6,939 nt of DNA from Dehalococcoidia bacterium. Lineage in GTDB: Bacteria; Chloroflexota; Dehalococcoidia; JACVQG01; JAHKAY01. The stretch lies in contig JASLXN010000079.1 in the NCBI GenBank assembly GCA_030740315.1, positions 1-6,939 of the forward strand. Direction: 5' to 3'. Of the stretch, positions 1 through 5,609 are shown in pieces (position 1 is the first letter of the stretch; each line of letters starts with the position of its first letter). Below the pieces are notes generated by a model that was not told the DNA's origin, searched no databases, and saw only the letters and a list, made by a program, of their open reading frames with translations. Position numbers and translations under genes: made by a program.

Positions 1-189
1 ACATGCTCTCGGATACGGGATATGGCCAACACCCCCATTGCTCTGATAGGACCCGAAGCGCCGGAAACCGCTTGGGAAGAAGCGGTGGAGGCAGGTGCTG
101 ATGCCTACATCTCAGTCTTCACAGATCCCGCGGAGGTTATCGCCACCGCTGGGGCCATACTGCGCCGCTACCGCACTACTTTCCGGTAG
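1..189 (+). CDS. C-terminal end of a receiver-like (response regulator) protein, partial
   Basis: The frame is open from the left edge to TAG at 187-189, giving 62 residues. The visible part resembles the last third of a CheY-type receiver domain: a beta-4-like strand (TPIALIG), helix 4 ending in EAGADAYI, then DPAEVIATAGAILRRYR as the last helix. In active receivers the strand after AGAD.Y carries an invariant Lys followed by Pro; here those positions read Val-Phe (ISVFTDP). The conserved Thr/Ser at the end of beta-4 also seems to be Ile. If the alignment is right, this is a degenerate pseudo-receiver that probably does not signal by Asp phosphorylation. The phospho-acceptor Asp and any output domain lie outside the window. 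The gene converges on ruvA with 33 bp between the stop codons. A cobalamin-binding-like or other alpha/beta fold cannot be ruled out from so short a piece. Confidence 0.6.
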   Translation, partial: TCSRIRDMANTPIALIGPEAPETAWEEAVEAGADAYISVFTDPAEVIATAGAILRRYRTTFR

Positions 190-222
190 AGACCAGAAAA
201 AAAGAGGGTAAACGCTGCCTGA

Positions 223-801
223 CTAACGCCGGGCTAGATGTTGAAGGGCCTGCCGTAATTTCTCCTCTGTAGAGAGAGACGGGTCTGGGGGCAGGGTGGA
301 TATGGCGGCGGTGGCCTCAGACTGGGAATAACCCAGATTGGTCAGGGCGGAGACCACCACGGAGTCGTTTCCAGGAAGGAGGTTAATCTCAACGGGCAGG
401 CTGGTCACTTTGTCCTTAAGCTCTACAGATAGCCTGCCGGCCAACCGGCGTCCTACGCCGGGCACCCGGGCCAGTAGGTCAGCATTCCCTTGGAGGAGGG
501 CGGAAACTAGCTGGTCCAGCGAAAGGGCCGATAAAAGGGCCAAGCCGATGCGGGGGCCGACGCCAGATACAGAGGTGAGCATCACAAACAGCTCCAACTC
601 CTTCGGAGTGGCGAAGCCGTATAGAGTAAGGCTGTCCTCCCTCATCTGAAGATAGGTGTGAAGATGCACCTCCGCCCCAGTATCGCCCAGGCTGGCCAGG
701 GAAGAGGTGGATAGATGCACCATCAGCGTAAATCCACCCGCCCGGACATGGGCCGCCCCGGTAAGGCGCCTTTCCAAGACGCCGTGGATGGCGGCAATCA
801 C
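223..801 (-). CDS. ruvA: Holliday junction branch migration protein RuvA
   Basis: RuvA is the DNA-binding subunit of the RuvAB branch-migration motor. Tetramers hold the Holliday junction and load RuvB hexamers. The 192-residue length matches the family. Domain I (about 1-62) is the OB-fold, with the acidic pin residues Glu55-Asp56 in MREDSLTLYGF. Domain II holds two helix-hairpin-helix motifs, SGVGPRIG (about 79-86) and PGVGRRLAGRL (about 114-124). A short linker leads to domain III (about 146-192), which contacts RuvB. I chose the GTG at 801-799 as start because residue 1 then aligns with the usual M-I-x-x-I-x-G opening and because the GTG overlaps the ruvC stop TGA as GTGA, a classic coupled start. 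A longer frame reaching 834 would add 11 residues unlike the family. No ruvB follows; the next gene is convergent. Confidence 0.96.
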   Translation of the reverse strand: MIAAIHGVLERRLTGAAHVRAGGFTLMVHLSTSSLASLGDTGAEVHLHTYLQMREDSLTLYGFATPKELELFVMLTSVSGVGPRIGLALLSALSLDQLVSALLQGNADLLARVPGVGRRLAGRLSVELKDKVTSLPVEINLLPGNDSVVVSALTNLGYSQSEATAAISTLPPDPSLSTEEKLRQALQHLARR

Positions 802-1274
802 GGGGTTGCCCTTCGTTCCTGGAAGAGGTGGCACAGCGCGACGGCCAGGGCATCTGAGGCGTCGGTGGGTTGGGGGGGGGTGTTCAAGCCCAGCAGCACC
901 CTGACCATCTCCTGCACCTGTAGCTTATCGCCACCGCCATAGCTGGTAACCTGGCGGCGTACCTGTGCGGGGGCGTAACGGTGGACGGGGATGCCCGCCC
1001 GTGCCGTGAGGAGAAAGGCAACGGCCTGTGCCCTACCCACCGCTAGGGCCGTGCGTGGATTTTCAGCCACAAAAGGCTCCTCCACGGCCACGGCGGCCGG
1101 CTGATAGTGTAGAAACACATCTTCCAACTTCTGAAACAAAGTCAGCAGCCGGAATTCAAGAGGGGAGCGGGCAGGGGCGCGGACTACCCCGAACGTCACT
1201 AGGGACAGCGGCCCCGTTTCAATTATCCCGTACCCCATGCAGACAGACCCGGGATCCACGCCGAGGATGCGCAT
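798..1274 (-). CDS. ruvC: Crossover junction endodeoxyribonuclease RuvC
   Basis: RuvC is the dimeric, metal-dependent resolvase that nicks Holliday junctions symmetrically after RuvAB branch migration. The 158 residues match the usual length. The RNase H-like core carries all four catalytic acids: Asp7 in MRILGVDPGS, Glu65 in AVEEPF (aligned with the IEQVF motif of E. coli), and Asp138 and Asp141 in TDASDALAVALCH. The family stretch ENPRTALAVGRAQAV is present at about 71-85. The ATG at 1274-1272 lies 5 bp after the yebC stop. The stop TGA shares bases with the ruvA GTG, so ruvC and ruvA are probably translationally coupled. A run of nine C residues on the coding strand (872-880) lies just before the last two catalytic acids and is a slippage-prone spot, but the frame is intact here. 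Confidence 0.97.
   Translation of the reverse strand: MRILGVDPGSVCMGYGIIETGPLSLVTFGVVRAPARSPLEFRLLTLFQKLEDVFLHYQPAAVAVEEPFVAENPRTALAVGRAQAVAFLLTARAGIPVHRYAPAQVRRQVTSYGGGDKLQVQEMVRVLLGLNTPPQPTDASDALAVALCHLFQERRATP
872..880. repeat. Homopolymer tract, nine G on plus strand (C9 in ruvC)
   Basis: An uninterrupted run of nine G on the plus strand reads as ACC-CCC-CCC-C (Thr-Pro-Pro and into Gln) within ruvC, at about residues 132-135. It lies upstream of catalytic Asp138 and Asp141, so any one-base slip would remove the active site. The slip would also alter where ribosomes stop relative to the overlapping ruvA start. Confidence 0.9.
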
Positions 1275-1279
1275 CTTAA

Positions 1280-2038
1280 CTAAAGGTCCTGGCGGTAAGC
1301 TTCCAGGACCTCCTCAGAGAAATCAGCGTTGCTATAGACACGCTGCACCTCTGCCATCTCTTCAAAATGATCCAACAAGCGCAGGGTAGCCGCTGCATGT
1401 TTGTCTTCCAAGTTTACCATGACATTGGGCTGCATGGACAACTCGGCAGAGGCGATCTCTATAGAGTGAGACTCTAGCGCCTTGCGGACTGCCTCCAGAT
1501 CCTGGGGCTTGGTGTATATCTCCAAGAACGCCTGCTCTATCTTTACATCCTCGGCACCTGAGTCTATGGCAAGCAGCGCCACCTCCTCCCTGTTTTTTGG
1601 GTCCGCCACATCAAGGGTCATCACACCGTGGAGCCCAAACTGCCATGAGACGGATCCGGACTCGCCCATATTGCCACCGCCGCGGGAGAACAAGTTGCGG
1701 ATTTCCTGAAGGGTGCGGTTTCTGTTATCGGTAATCGCCTCTACAATAATGGCCACTCCTCCAGGGCCATAGCCCTCAAGTGTCATTTCCATTAGGTTTC
1801 CTGCTTCACCACCCCCTAGGGCGCGCTTTATGGCTCGCTCTATGTTCTCCGCGGGCATATTGCCATCCTTGGCACTCTGTATGGCCAGGCGAAGAGTGAA
1901 ATTGGTCTCGGGGTTGCCGCCGCCCTGGCGGGCGGCTATTGTTATCTCCCTGCCCAGCTTGGTGAAAAGCAGGCCCCGACGTACATCGGTAACACCTTTC
2001 TGCCTCTTTATCTTTGACCATTTAGAATGCCCCGACAT
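1280..2038 (-). CDS. yebC: YebC/TACO1-family regulatory/translation factor
   Basis: This is a 252-residue YebC-family protein. Members are cytoplasmic and have been described as DNA-binding regulators and, more recently, as translation factors that relieve ribosome stalling, for example at proline-rich stretches; which role applies here cannot be read from sequence. The diagnostic start MSGHSKWSKIKRQKG is present, followed by FTKLGREITIAARQGGGNP, NMPAENIERAIKRA and the central EGYGPGGVAIIVEAITDNRNRT block, then the alpha/beta C-terminal domain. The start is the ATG at 2038-2036, because MSGHSKW is the invariant family N-terminus. An in-frame TTG at 2077 would add 13 unrelated residues and is itself the first bases of the -35 box. 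yebC next to ruvC is a common arrangement. No Shine-Dalgarno precedes the start, in line with a near-leaderless message. Confidence 0.96.
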   Translation of the reverse strand: MSGHSKWSKIKRQKGVTDVRRGLLFTKLGREITIAARQGGGNPETNFTLRLAIQSAKDGNMPAENIERAIKRALGGGEAGNLMEMTLEGYGPGGVAIIVEAITDNRNRTLQEIRNLFSRGGGNMGESGSVSWQFGLHGVMTLDVADPKNREEVALLAIDSGAEDVKIEQAFLEIYTKPQDLEAVRKALESHSIEIASAELSMQPNVMVNLEDKHAAATLRLLDHFEEMAEVQRVYSNADFSEEVLEAYRQDL

Positions 2039-2048
2039 ATCAGCTAAG

Positions 2049-2077
2049 ATTGTACCATCGCTCGCGCTAAGGGTCAA
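2049..2077 (-). promoter_or_regulatory. Sigma-70-type promoter for yebC-ruvC-ruvA
   Basis: Read on the minus strand, TTGACC (2077-2072) and TACAAT (2054-2049) are separated by exactly 17 bp, close to the housekeeping consensus. A start about seven bases downstream falls at roughly G2041 or A2040, only 2-4 bases before the yebC ATG at 2038. The message would then be leaderless or nearly so, which agrees with the absence of a Shine-Dalgarno sequence. Confidence 0.75.
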
Positions 2078-2135
2078 AGGTGTGGGATTTGGTTAGAACA
2101 GCAGCAAGGGCTGTGGTAGGAGAAAAGGGTGGGTT

Positions 2136-2170
2136 ATGCCACCTTAGTTACACGTTAGCTGTGCCTGTAA
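2136..2170. promoter_or_regulatory. Candidate operator with imperfect dyad, motif shared with the fabG-nusB gap
   Basis: The bases 2136-2152 read ATGCCACCTTAGTTACA; a close copy, ATGCAACTTAGTTACA, lies at 5618-5633. Here the TTACA end (2148-2152) is followed by its inverted partner TGTAA (2166-2170), with CAC/GTG also partly paired inside. In the second copy a CCTGTA partner lies upstream instead. The site lies 20-54 bp upstream of the -35 box of the plus-strand operon, a place suited to a regulator. The shared 10-mer core CTTAGTTACA could still be chance. Confidence 0.3.
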
Positions 2171-2206
2171 TTGAAATTGTTCTTAGACCTTGACATTGTT
2201 CTTGGA
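2171..2206 (+). repeat. 17-bp tandem direct repeat over the operon promoter
   Basis: TTGAAATTGTTCTTAGA (2171-2187) and TTGACATTGTTCTTGGA (2190-2206) match at 15 of 17 positions and start 19 bp apart, nearly two helical turns. The second copy contains the -35 hexamer TTGACA and most of the spacer; the first sits directly upstream. This geometry suits two molecules of a regulator bound on the same face of the DNA and overlapping RNA polymerase. It could also be a simple tandem duplication of the -35 region. Confidence 0.8.
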
Positions 2207-2217
2207 AATGATATAAT
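2190..2217 (+). promoter_or_regulatory. Near-perfect sigma-70 promoter of the yceD-rpmF-fab operon
   Basis: TTGACA (2190-2195) and TATAAT (2212-2217) both match the consensus fully with a 16-bp spacer, and TG at 2209-2210 gives an extended -10 (TGATATAAT). Transcription should start at about A2223-A2225, leaving a leader of 16-18 bases before the ATG at 2241. Such a strong promoter fits an operon making L32, acyl carrier protein and NusB. Confidence 0.85.
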
Positions 2218-2240
2218 GTTTTAGATTCGATGGCGTCAGA

Positions 2241-2721
2241 ATGCGCGTCAAGGTAGCGGGGTTGTTAGGAAGCCCTGTGGGCACCGTTAACACATGTCGA
2301 ATAGGCGAGAATCTGAACTTAGAGAGAAAGAGAGGGTGGTTGCCTACTCCAGGGCGAAGCGAGTCTCGGTCACGCTCGAAAGGGAGTATTGGTGGCTGCC
2401 CGTTTTTGTGTACAATTGGTACAATTGAAGGTCATGTGTAGCCGGTACCTGCCTATATTTGAGTCACTGTTGCCTGTGGAATTACATGAGGAATCTCTCG
2501 TCGGACTTGCGATCAACATACCGCTAGCACCTGAAGAAGAAGCCTTCACTATTACAGATGGGCGTGAGATGGGTTTGGGCAAGGTCGCTCGCCAGTATGT
2601 AGGGCTGGAGGTTACATTGAAGCCCCTTTGCCACCCACGCTACACCAAACTGTGCCCGCGCTGTGAGCGCAACCTCAACCATGATAAGTGTGTGTATTCA
2701 CTTGTAGAATCCGGAGCCTGA
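2241..2721 (+). pseudogene. yceD: yceD/DUF177-family gene, frameshifted and probably decaying
   Basis: YceD (DUF177) is a small protein usually encoded just before rpmF and linked to 23S rRNA/ribosome metabolism. The N-terminus is in the frame starting at ATG 2241 (MRVKVAGLLGSPVGTV...IGENLNL), a typical family opening. The rest is one frame over: GEASLGHARKGVLV, MCSRYLPIFE, then LCHPRYTKLCPRCERNLN, ending at TGA 2719-2721. The switch (+1) must lie between a stop in the second frame (2320-2322) and about 2345, in the purine-rich stretch GAGAGAAAGAGAGGG. Two further lesions are visible. GTACAATTG is tandemly duplicated, adding VQL between GVLV and the first Cys. Two expected zinc-site Cys read Tyr (CSRY for CSRC; HPRY for xxxC). 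Total length, about 160 codons, is near the family norm. A sequencing error or programmed +1 frameshift could explain the shift but not the other changes. Confidence 0.7.
2410..2427 (+). repeat. In-frame 9-bp tandem duplication inside yceD
   Basis: GTACAATTG occurs twice back to back (2410-2418, 2419-2427) and encodes VQL-VQL. From memory of DUF177 sequences, the spacing from the G-[IV]-L-V motif to the first CxxC cysteine is three residues too long here. Removing one copy restores it, so one copy is probably a recent insertion. Confidence 0.8.
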
Positions 2722-2732
2722 GGAGAAAATAG

Positions 2733-2930
2733 ATGGCACCACTTCCTAAACGACGGACGGCCAAGGCCCGGCAACGCAAACGGCGGAGCCATTTGCACCT
2801 GCATGGGCCGGTGCTGAGCGAGTGTCCGCAATGCCGTCAACCGCGTATCAACCACCATGCCTGCCCTCACTGCGGCCAGTATGCCGGCAGGGAAGTAATA
2901 TCAATAAAGCCGGCCAGTCGTAGGCAATGA
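2733..2930 (+). CDS. rpmF: 50S ribosomal protein L32
   Basis: bL32 is a small basic protein of the large ribosomal subunit. The 65 residues open with MAPLPKRRTAKARQRKRRSH, the family signature (usually MAVPKRRxSK...), and two residues appear to be added near the start. Cys31, Cys34, Cys44 and Cys47 (CPQC ... CPHC) form a complete zinc ribbon, so this is the zinc-binding C+ form. The end GREVISIKPASRRQ is typical. The ATG follows a strong AGGAG (2721-2725) with a 7-base spacer, and that Shine-Dalgarno overlaps the last base of the yceD stop. L32 can therefore be made even though yceD is broken. rpmF next to yceD and fatty-acid genes is a widespread arrangement. Confidence 0.97.
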   Translation: MAPLPKRRTAKARQRKRRSHLHLHGPVLSECPQCRQPRINHHACPHCGQYAGREVISIKPASRRQ

Positions 2931-2957
2931 ACCTGACTCGCCCTTTGGAAGAGATCT

Positions 2958-3926
2958 GTGGTTAAGACTCCCCTCTGCGACTTGCTGGGAGTTCGGTATC
3001 CTATACTACAGGGTGGTATGGCCTGGGTTGCCACGGCAGAGTTAGCGGGGGCCGTTTCCAACGCCGGCGGACTGGGAATCATAGGAACGGGCAACTGCCC
3101 TCCAGAATGGGTGTTGGAGCAGATAAAGGCCACCCGAAACCATACTGATAAGCCCTTCGGTGTAAATGTCATGCTAATGTCCCCATATGCGCGAGAGGTG
3201 CTCGAAATTGTAGCACAGGAGAGAGTACAGGTAGTCACCACTGGAGCAGGAAACCCGGGGGCGTATATATCACGGCTCAATGAGGCTGGCGTGAATGTGA
3301 TACCCGTTGTTGCCTCCGTGGCGCTGGCCCGCCGCCTTGAGCGGCAGGGAATAGCAGCCCTGATTGCAGAGGGTATGGAGTCCGGTGGGCATATTGGGGA
3401 AATAGCCACCATGCCACTCGTGCCACAGATTGTGGAAGCAGTGGATGTCCCTGTGATAGCCGCCGGGGGTATAGCCACCGGCAAGGGGTTAGTGGCGGCA
3501 CTGGCCCTAGGGGCTGCGGGCGCTCAAATAGGCACCCGCTTCGTCTGCTCTGACGAGTGTATAGCCCACCCCAACTACAAGCAAAAAATTATGGAGGCCC
3601 GTGATCGCTCCACCGTCGTTACCGGTGTTGCCACCGGCCACCCAGTGCGCTGTCTGGAGAACAGGCTGGCCAAACGCTTTCTGGCATTGGAAAAAGAGGG
3701 AGTGCCCGCCGGAGAGATTGAGCTGTTGGGCGTGGGCAAGTCCTATGAAGGCCTTATTGAGGGAAACACCGATGAAGGCTCCCTTATGGCAGGTCAGGTA
3801 GCTGGCCTAGTAAAGGATGTAAAATCAGTCTCGGACATTATCCAGGGAATCATGTCTGAGGCAGAGGAGGTGATTGACCAATTGTCGGCAATGTCACAAA
3901 AGGAGAGTTATGCTTACCGAAAATAA
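2958..3926 (+). CDS. fabK: Enoyl-[acyl-carrier-protein] reductase II (FMN-dependent)
   Basis: FabK carries out the last reduction of each fatty-acid elongation round, trans-2-enoyl-ACP to acyl-ACP, using FMN and NAD(P)H. It replaces FabI and is typically insensitive to triclosan. The 322 residues form one TIM-barrel of the nitronate monooxygenase/FabK group. The N-terminal YPILQGGMAWVA, the SNAGGLGIIG block, GNPGAYI and EGMESGGHIG (His145, matching the key His of pneumococcal FabK) point to FabK rather than to a nitronate monooxygenase. AAGGIATG (168-175) and GAAGAQIGTRF (185-195) are the flavin phosphate-binding segments. GTG 2958 is the start, preceded by GGAAGAG (2947-2953) with a short 4-base spacer; the next residues VKTPLCDLLGVRYPI align with family N-termini. 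The 3' end overlaps fabD by 17 bp. The context of fabD, fabG and acpP strongly supports the role. Confidence 0.95.
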   Translation: MVKTPLCDLLGVRYPILQGGMAWVATAELAGAVSNAGGLGIIGTGNCPPEWVLEQIKATRNHTDKPFGVNVMLMSPYAREVLEIVAQERVQVVTTGAGNPGAYISRLNEAGVNVIPVVASVALARRLERQGIAALIAEGMESGGHIGEIATMPLVPQIVEAVDVPVIAAGGIATGKGLVAALALGAAGAQIGTRFVCSDECIAHPNYKQKIMEARDRSTVVTGVATGHPVRCLENRLAKRFLALEKEGVPAGEIELLGVGKSYEGLIEGNTDEGSLMAGQVAGLVKDVKSVSDIIQGIMSEAEEVIDQLSAMSQKESYAYRK

Positions 3927-4839
3927 GTGTGCCTATGTGTTTCCTGGGCAAGGCGCACAACGTGTGGGTATGGGTTATGATCTTTACCAAACCTATCCCG
4001 CTGCTAGGAAAATATTCGAACGGGCCGATGATGTGCTGGGGTTTCCCATCTCACAGCTCTGCTTTGAGGGCCCCGAGGATGAACTTCGCCGTACTATAAA
4101 TGCCCAACCAGCAATAATGACGGTTAGTTTGGCTTGTTTAGCCGCCGTCCGAGAAGCCGGTATAGAAGACCGGTTGGGGGCACCAGTATTTGTGGCGGGA
4201 CATAGCTTGGGTGAGTATACTGCGCTGGCCGCCTCTGGCTCGGTCAGCCTCAATAGAGCGCTTAATTTGGTTAAAGAGAGGGGACGCCTGATGGAGGAGG
4301 CTGCCCAGCTAAGGATGGGTGGTATGCTGGCGGTGCTAGGCCTAGATGCCAAGGCCGTGCGCCGGCTATGCAAAGATGCCGGTGCTCAGATGGCCAACAT
4401 AAACTGCCCCGGCCAGATAGTAATCAGCGGGGACTCCGGCTCCCTGGACCAGGCCCGGACATTGGCCCAAGCCAAAGGGGGCAAGATTAAGGTGCTGGAT
4501 GTGAGTGGTGCCTTTCATTCCCAGTTGATGCGCCGGGCAATGCACCGGCTCGTGAGAATACTTGCCGCATTGAGATTCCGCCGCCCAAGAATGCCTATCG
4601 TAGCCAATACAACAGCGAAGGCTTTGCGCAGCTCCAGCGAAGTAAAAGCCGAGCTTGGTCACCAGTTGTGTCATTGCGTCCACTGGCAGGAGTCGGTGGA
4701 GTATATGTCCGATAACGGCGTATCCACTTTTGTTGAGATGGGGCCGGGACAGACACTGACTAGCCTTATTCGACGTATAAAGCCGGAGAGCAATGCCGTA
4801 AGCATGGGAGATGTGCCCTCCATTGAGGAGATGCTATAG
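3910..4839 (+). CDS. fabD: Malonyl CoA-acyl carrier protein transacylase
   Basis: FabD moves malonyl groups from CoA to acyl carrier protein, supplying the extender unit for fatty acid synthesis in the cytoplasm. The product has 309 residues, the usual size. It shows the N-terminal FPGQGAQ (11-17), the nucleophile elbow GHSLGEY with Ser99, Arg124 in VKERG (binds the malonyl carboxylate), His203 in SGAFHSQLM (catalytic partner) and Gln281 in GPGQTL. The start is the ATG at 3910 inside the end of fabK, because AGGAG (3901-3905) lies 4 bases upstream and the protein then opens MLTENKCAYVFPGQG. An upstream in-frame TTG at 3874 would add 12 residues read from fabK sequence. The 17-bp overlap with fabK suggests coupled translation. 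Its last codons (GAG GAG ATG CTA TAG) appear to provide the ribosome-binding site for fabG. Confidence 0.97.
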   Translation: MLTENKCAYVFPGQGAQRVGMGYDLYQTYPAARKIFERADDVLGFPISQLCFEGPEDELRRTINAQPAIMTVSLACLAAVREAGIEDRLGAPVFVAGHSLGEYTALAASGSVSLNRALNLVKERGRLMEEAAQLRMGGMLAVLGLDAKAVRRLCKDAGAQMANINCPGQIVISGDSGSLDQARTLAQAKGGKIKVLDVSGAFHSQLMRRAMHRLVRILAALRFRRPRMPIVANTTAKALRSSSEVKAELGHQLCHCVHWQESVEYMSDNGVSTFVEMGPGQTLTSLIRRIKPESNAVSMGDVPSIEEML

Positions 4840-5582
4840 GGCCCGGTAGCCTGTCCAATCGGATAGCTATCGTCACCGGGAGTTCCCGAGGGATTGGGTG
4901 TGCTATCGCTCTCAAGCTGGCCCAGGAAGGTGCATCCGTGGTGGTGAACGGTCAGCATCTGGAGAGTGTGGCCGCTGCTGCTGCTCAAGTTAGGGCGGAG
5001 GGTGGCCAGACGCTTGAGGTGGCTGCGGATGTGGGCCTTCCACATGAGGCCACTCGGCTGGTGGAAGAGACCATGTCTCTCTGGGGCAGGGTTGATATTC
5101 TGATTAACAATGCGGGTATCGCTCGGGATCAACTCGCAGTACGGATGAAGGACGAGGAATGGGCGGCCGTCATCCAGACCAACCTGACGAGCGCTTTCTT
5201 GTGCTCGCGGGCAGTATTGAGGCCCATGTTGCGGCAGCGCTGGGGACGCATAGTCAATATATCCAGTGTGGCCGGGGCCATAGGTAATGCTGGACAGGCC
5301 AACTACTCCGCAGCCAAGGCCGGTATGATAGGGCTTACCAAAGCTATTGCCAGGGAGGTTGCAAACAGGGGAATAACTGTTAACGCTATCGCCCCCGGGT
5401 TTATTGAAACGGATATGACACGTTTCCTTGACCGCCGTGAGGACTTGCTAAATCAGATTCCGGCAGGCCACACCGGCACCGTTCAGGATGTGGCCGAGGC
5501 GGCAGCATTTCTCGTGTCACCCCCTGCCGGATATGTTACAGGGCAGGTCCTTCATGTAGACGGCGGCATGGCCATGGTGTAG
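4836..5582 (+). CDS. fabG: 3-oxoacyl-[acyl-carrier-protein] reductase, non-standard start codon
   Basis: FabG reduces 3-oxoacyl-ACP to 3-hydroxyacyl-ACP with NADPH and is a short-chain dehydrogenase. Numbered from ATA 4836, it has the cofactor motif TGSSRGIG (14-21), NNAG (91-94), Asn116, catalytic Ser144 (NISSVAG), Tyr157 and Lys161 (YSAAK), and the FabG-typical PGFIETDMT and GGMA ending. All active-site spacings match E. coli FabG. The frame is open upstream to a TGA at 4824-4826, yet has no ATG, GTG or TTG before the cofactor motif. The candidates are ATA 4836, which overlaps the fabD stop as ATAG and follows GAGGAG by 5 bases (248 residues), and CTG 4851 (243 residues). I prefer ATA for its spacing and coupling geometry. 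A GTG at 4938 would cut off the cofactor motif and is not credible. A sequencing error (ATG read as ATA) remains possible. Confidence 0.93.
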   Translation: MGPGSLSNRIAIVTGSSRGIGCAIALKLAQEGASVVVNGQHLESVAAAAAQVRAEGGQTLEVAADVGLPHEATRLVEETMSLWGRVDILINNAGIARDQLAVRMKDEEWAAVIQTNLTSAFLCSRAVLRPMLRQRWGRIVNISSVAGAIGNAGQANYSAAKAGMIGLTKAIAREVANRGITVNAIAPGFIETDMTRFLDRREDLLNQIPAGHTGTVQDVAEAAAFLVSPPAGYVTGQVLHVDGGMAMV

Positions 5583-5609
5583 CATAGAGAAGCTCATGTG
5601 GTTGATATA

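Noticed and set aside
160..225. Possible bidirectional terminator between the receiver-like gene and ruvA: CTACCG/CGGTAG repeat (168-173, 184-189) and a seven-A run (197-203).
   Set aside because: The 6-bp stem has a 10-base loop and no T-run after it on the plus strand. On the minus strand the T7 run follows only a poor stem, so no intrinsic terminator can be called.
338..2096. Plus-strand and second-frame ORFs of 65-124 codons across the ruvA, ruvC and yebC region.
   Set aside because: They are antisense or out-of-frame shadows of well-recognised genes, with no family resemblance or ribosome-binding sites.
2078..2240. LexA-type SOS box controlling yebC-ruvCA.
   Set aside because: GAAC and GTTC half-sites appear singly (for example GAAC near 2096) but no pair with the four-base spacing of the Gram-positive type box is present.
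2230..2256. Eight-codon ORF (ATG 2230 to TAG 2256) overlapping the start of yceD, a possible leader peptide.
   Set aside because: There is no ribosome-binding site and no attenuator structure after it, and it lies inside the short leader and first codons of a better start.
2389..2721. An independent 110-residue protein starting at TTG 2389.
   Set aside because: It is the C-terminal part of the DUF177 gene. Family-like sequence (GEASLGHARKGVLV) continues upstream of this codon in the same frame, and no Shine-Dalgarno precedes it.
2867..3484. Minus-strand 205-codon ORF opposite fabK, rich in Ser, Pro, Thr and Ile.
   Set aside because: Its composition is typical of an antisense shadow of a GC-rich gene; fabK on the plus strand has intact motifs throughout.
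4938..5582. A shorter FabG starting at GTG 4938.
   Set aside because: It would lack the TGSSRGIG cofactor-binding motif, which is intact just upstream in the same frame.
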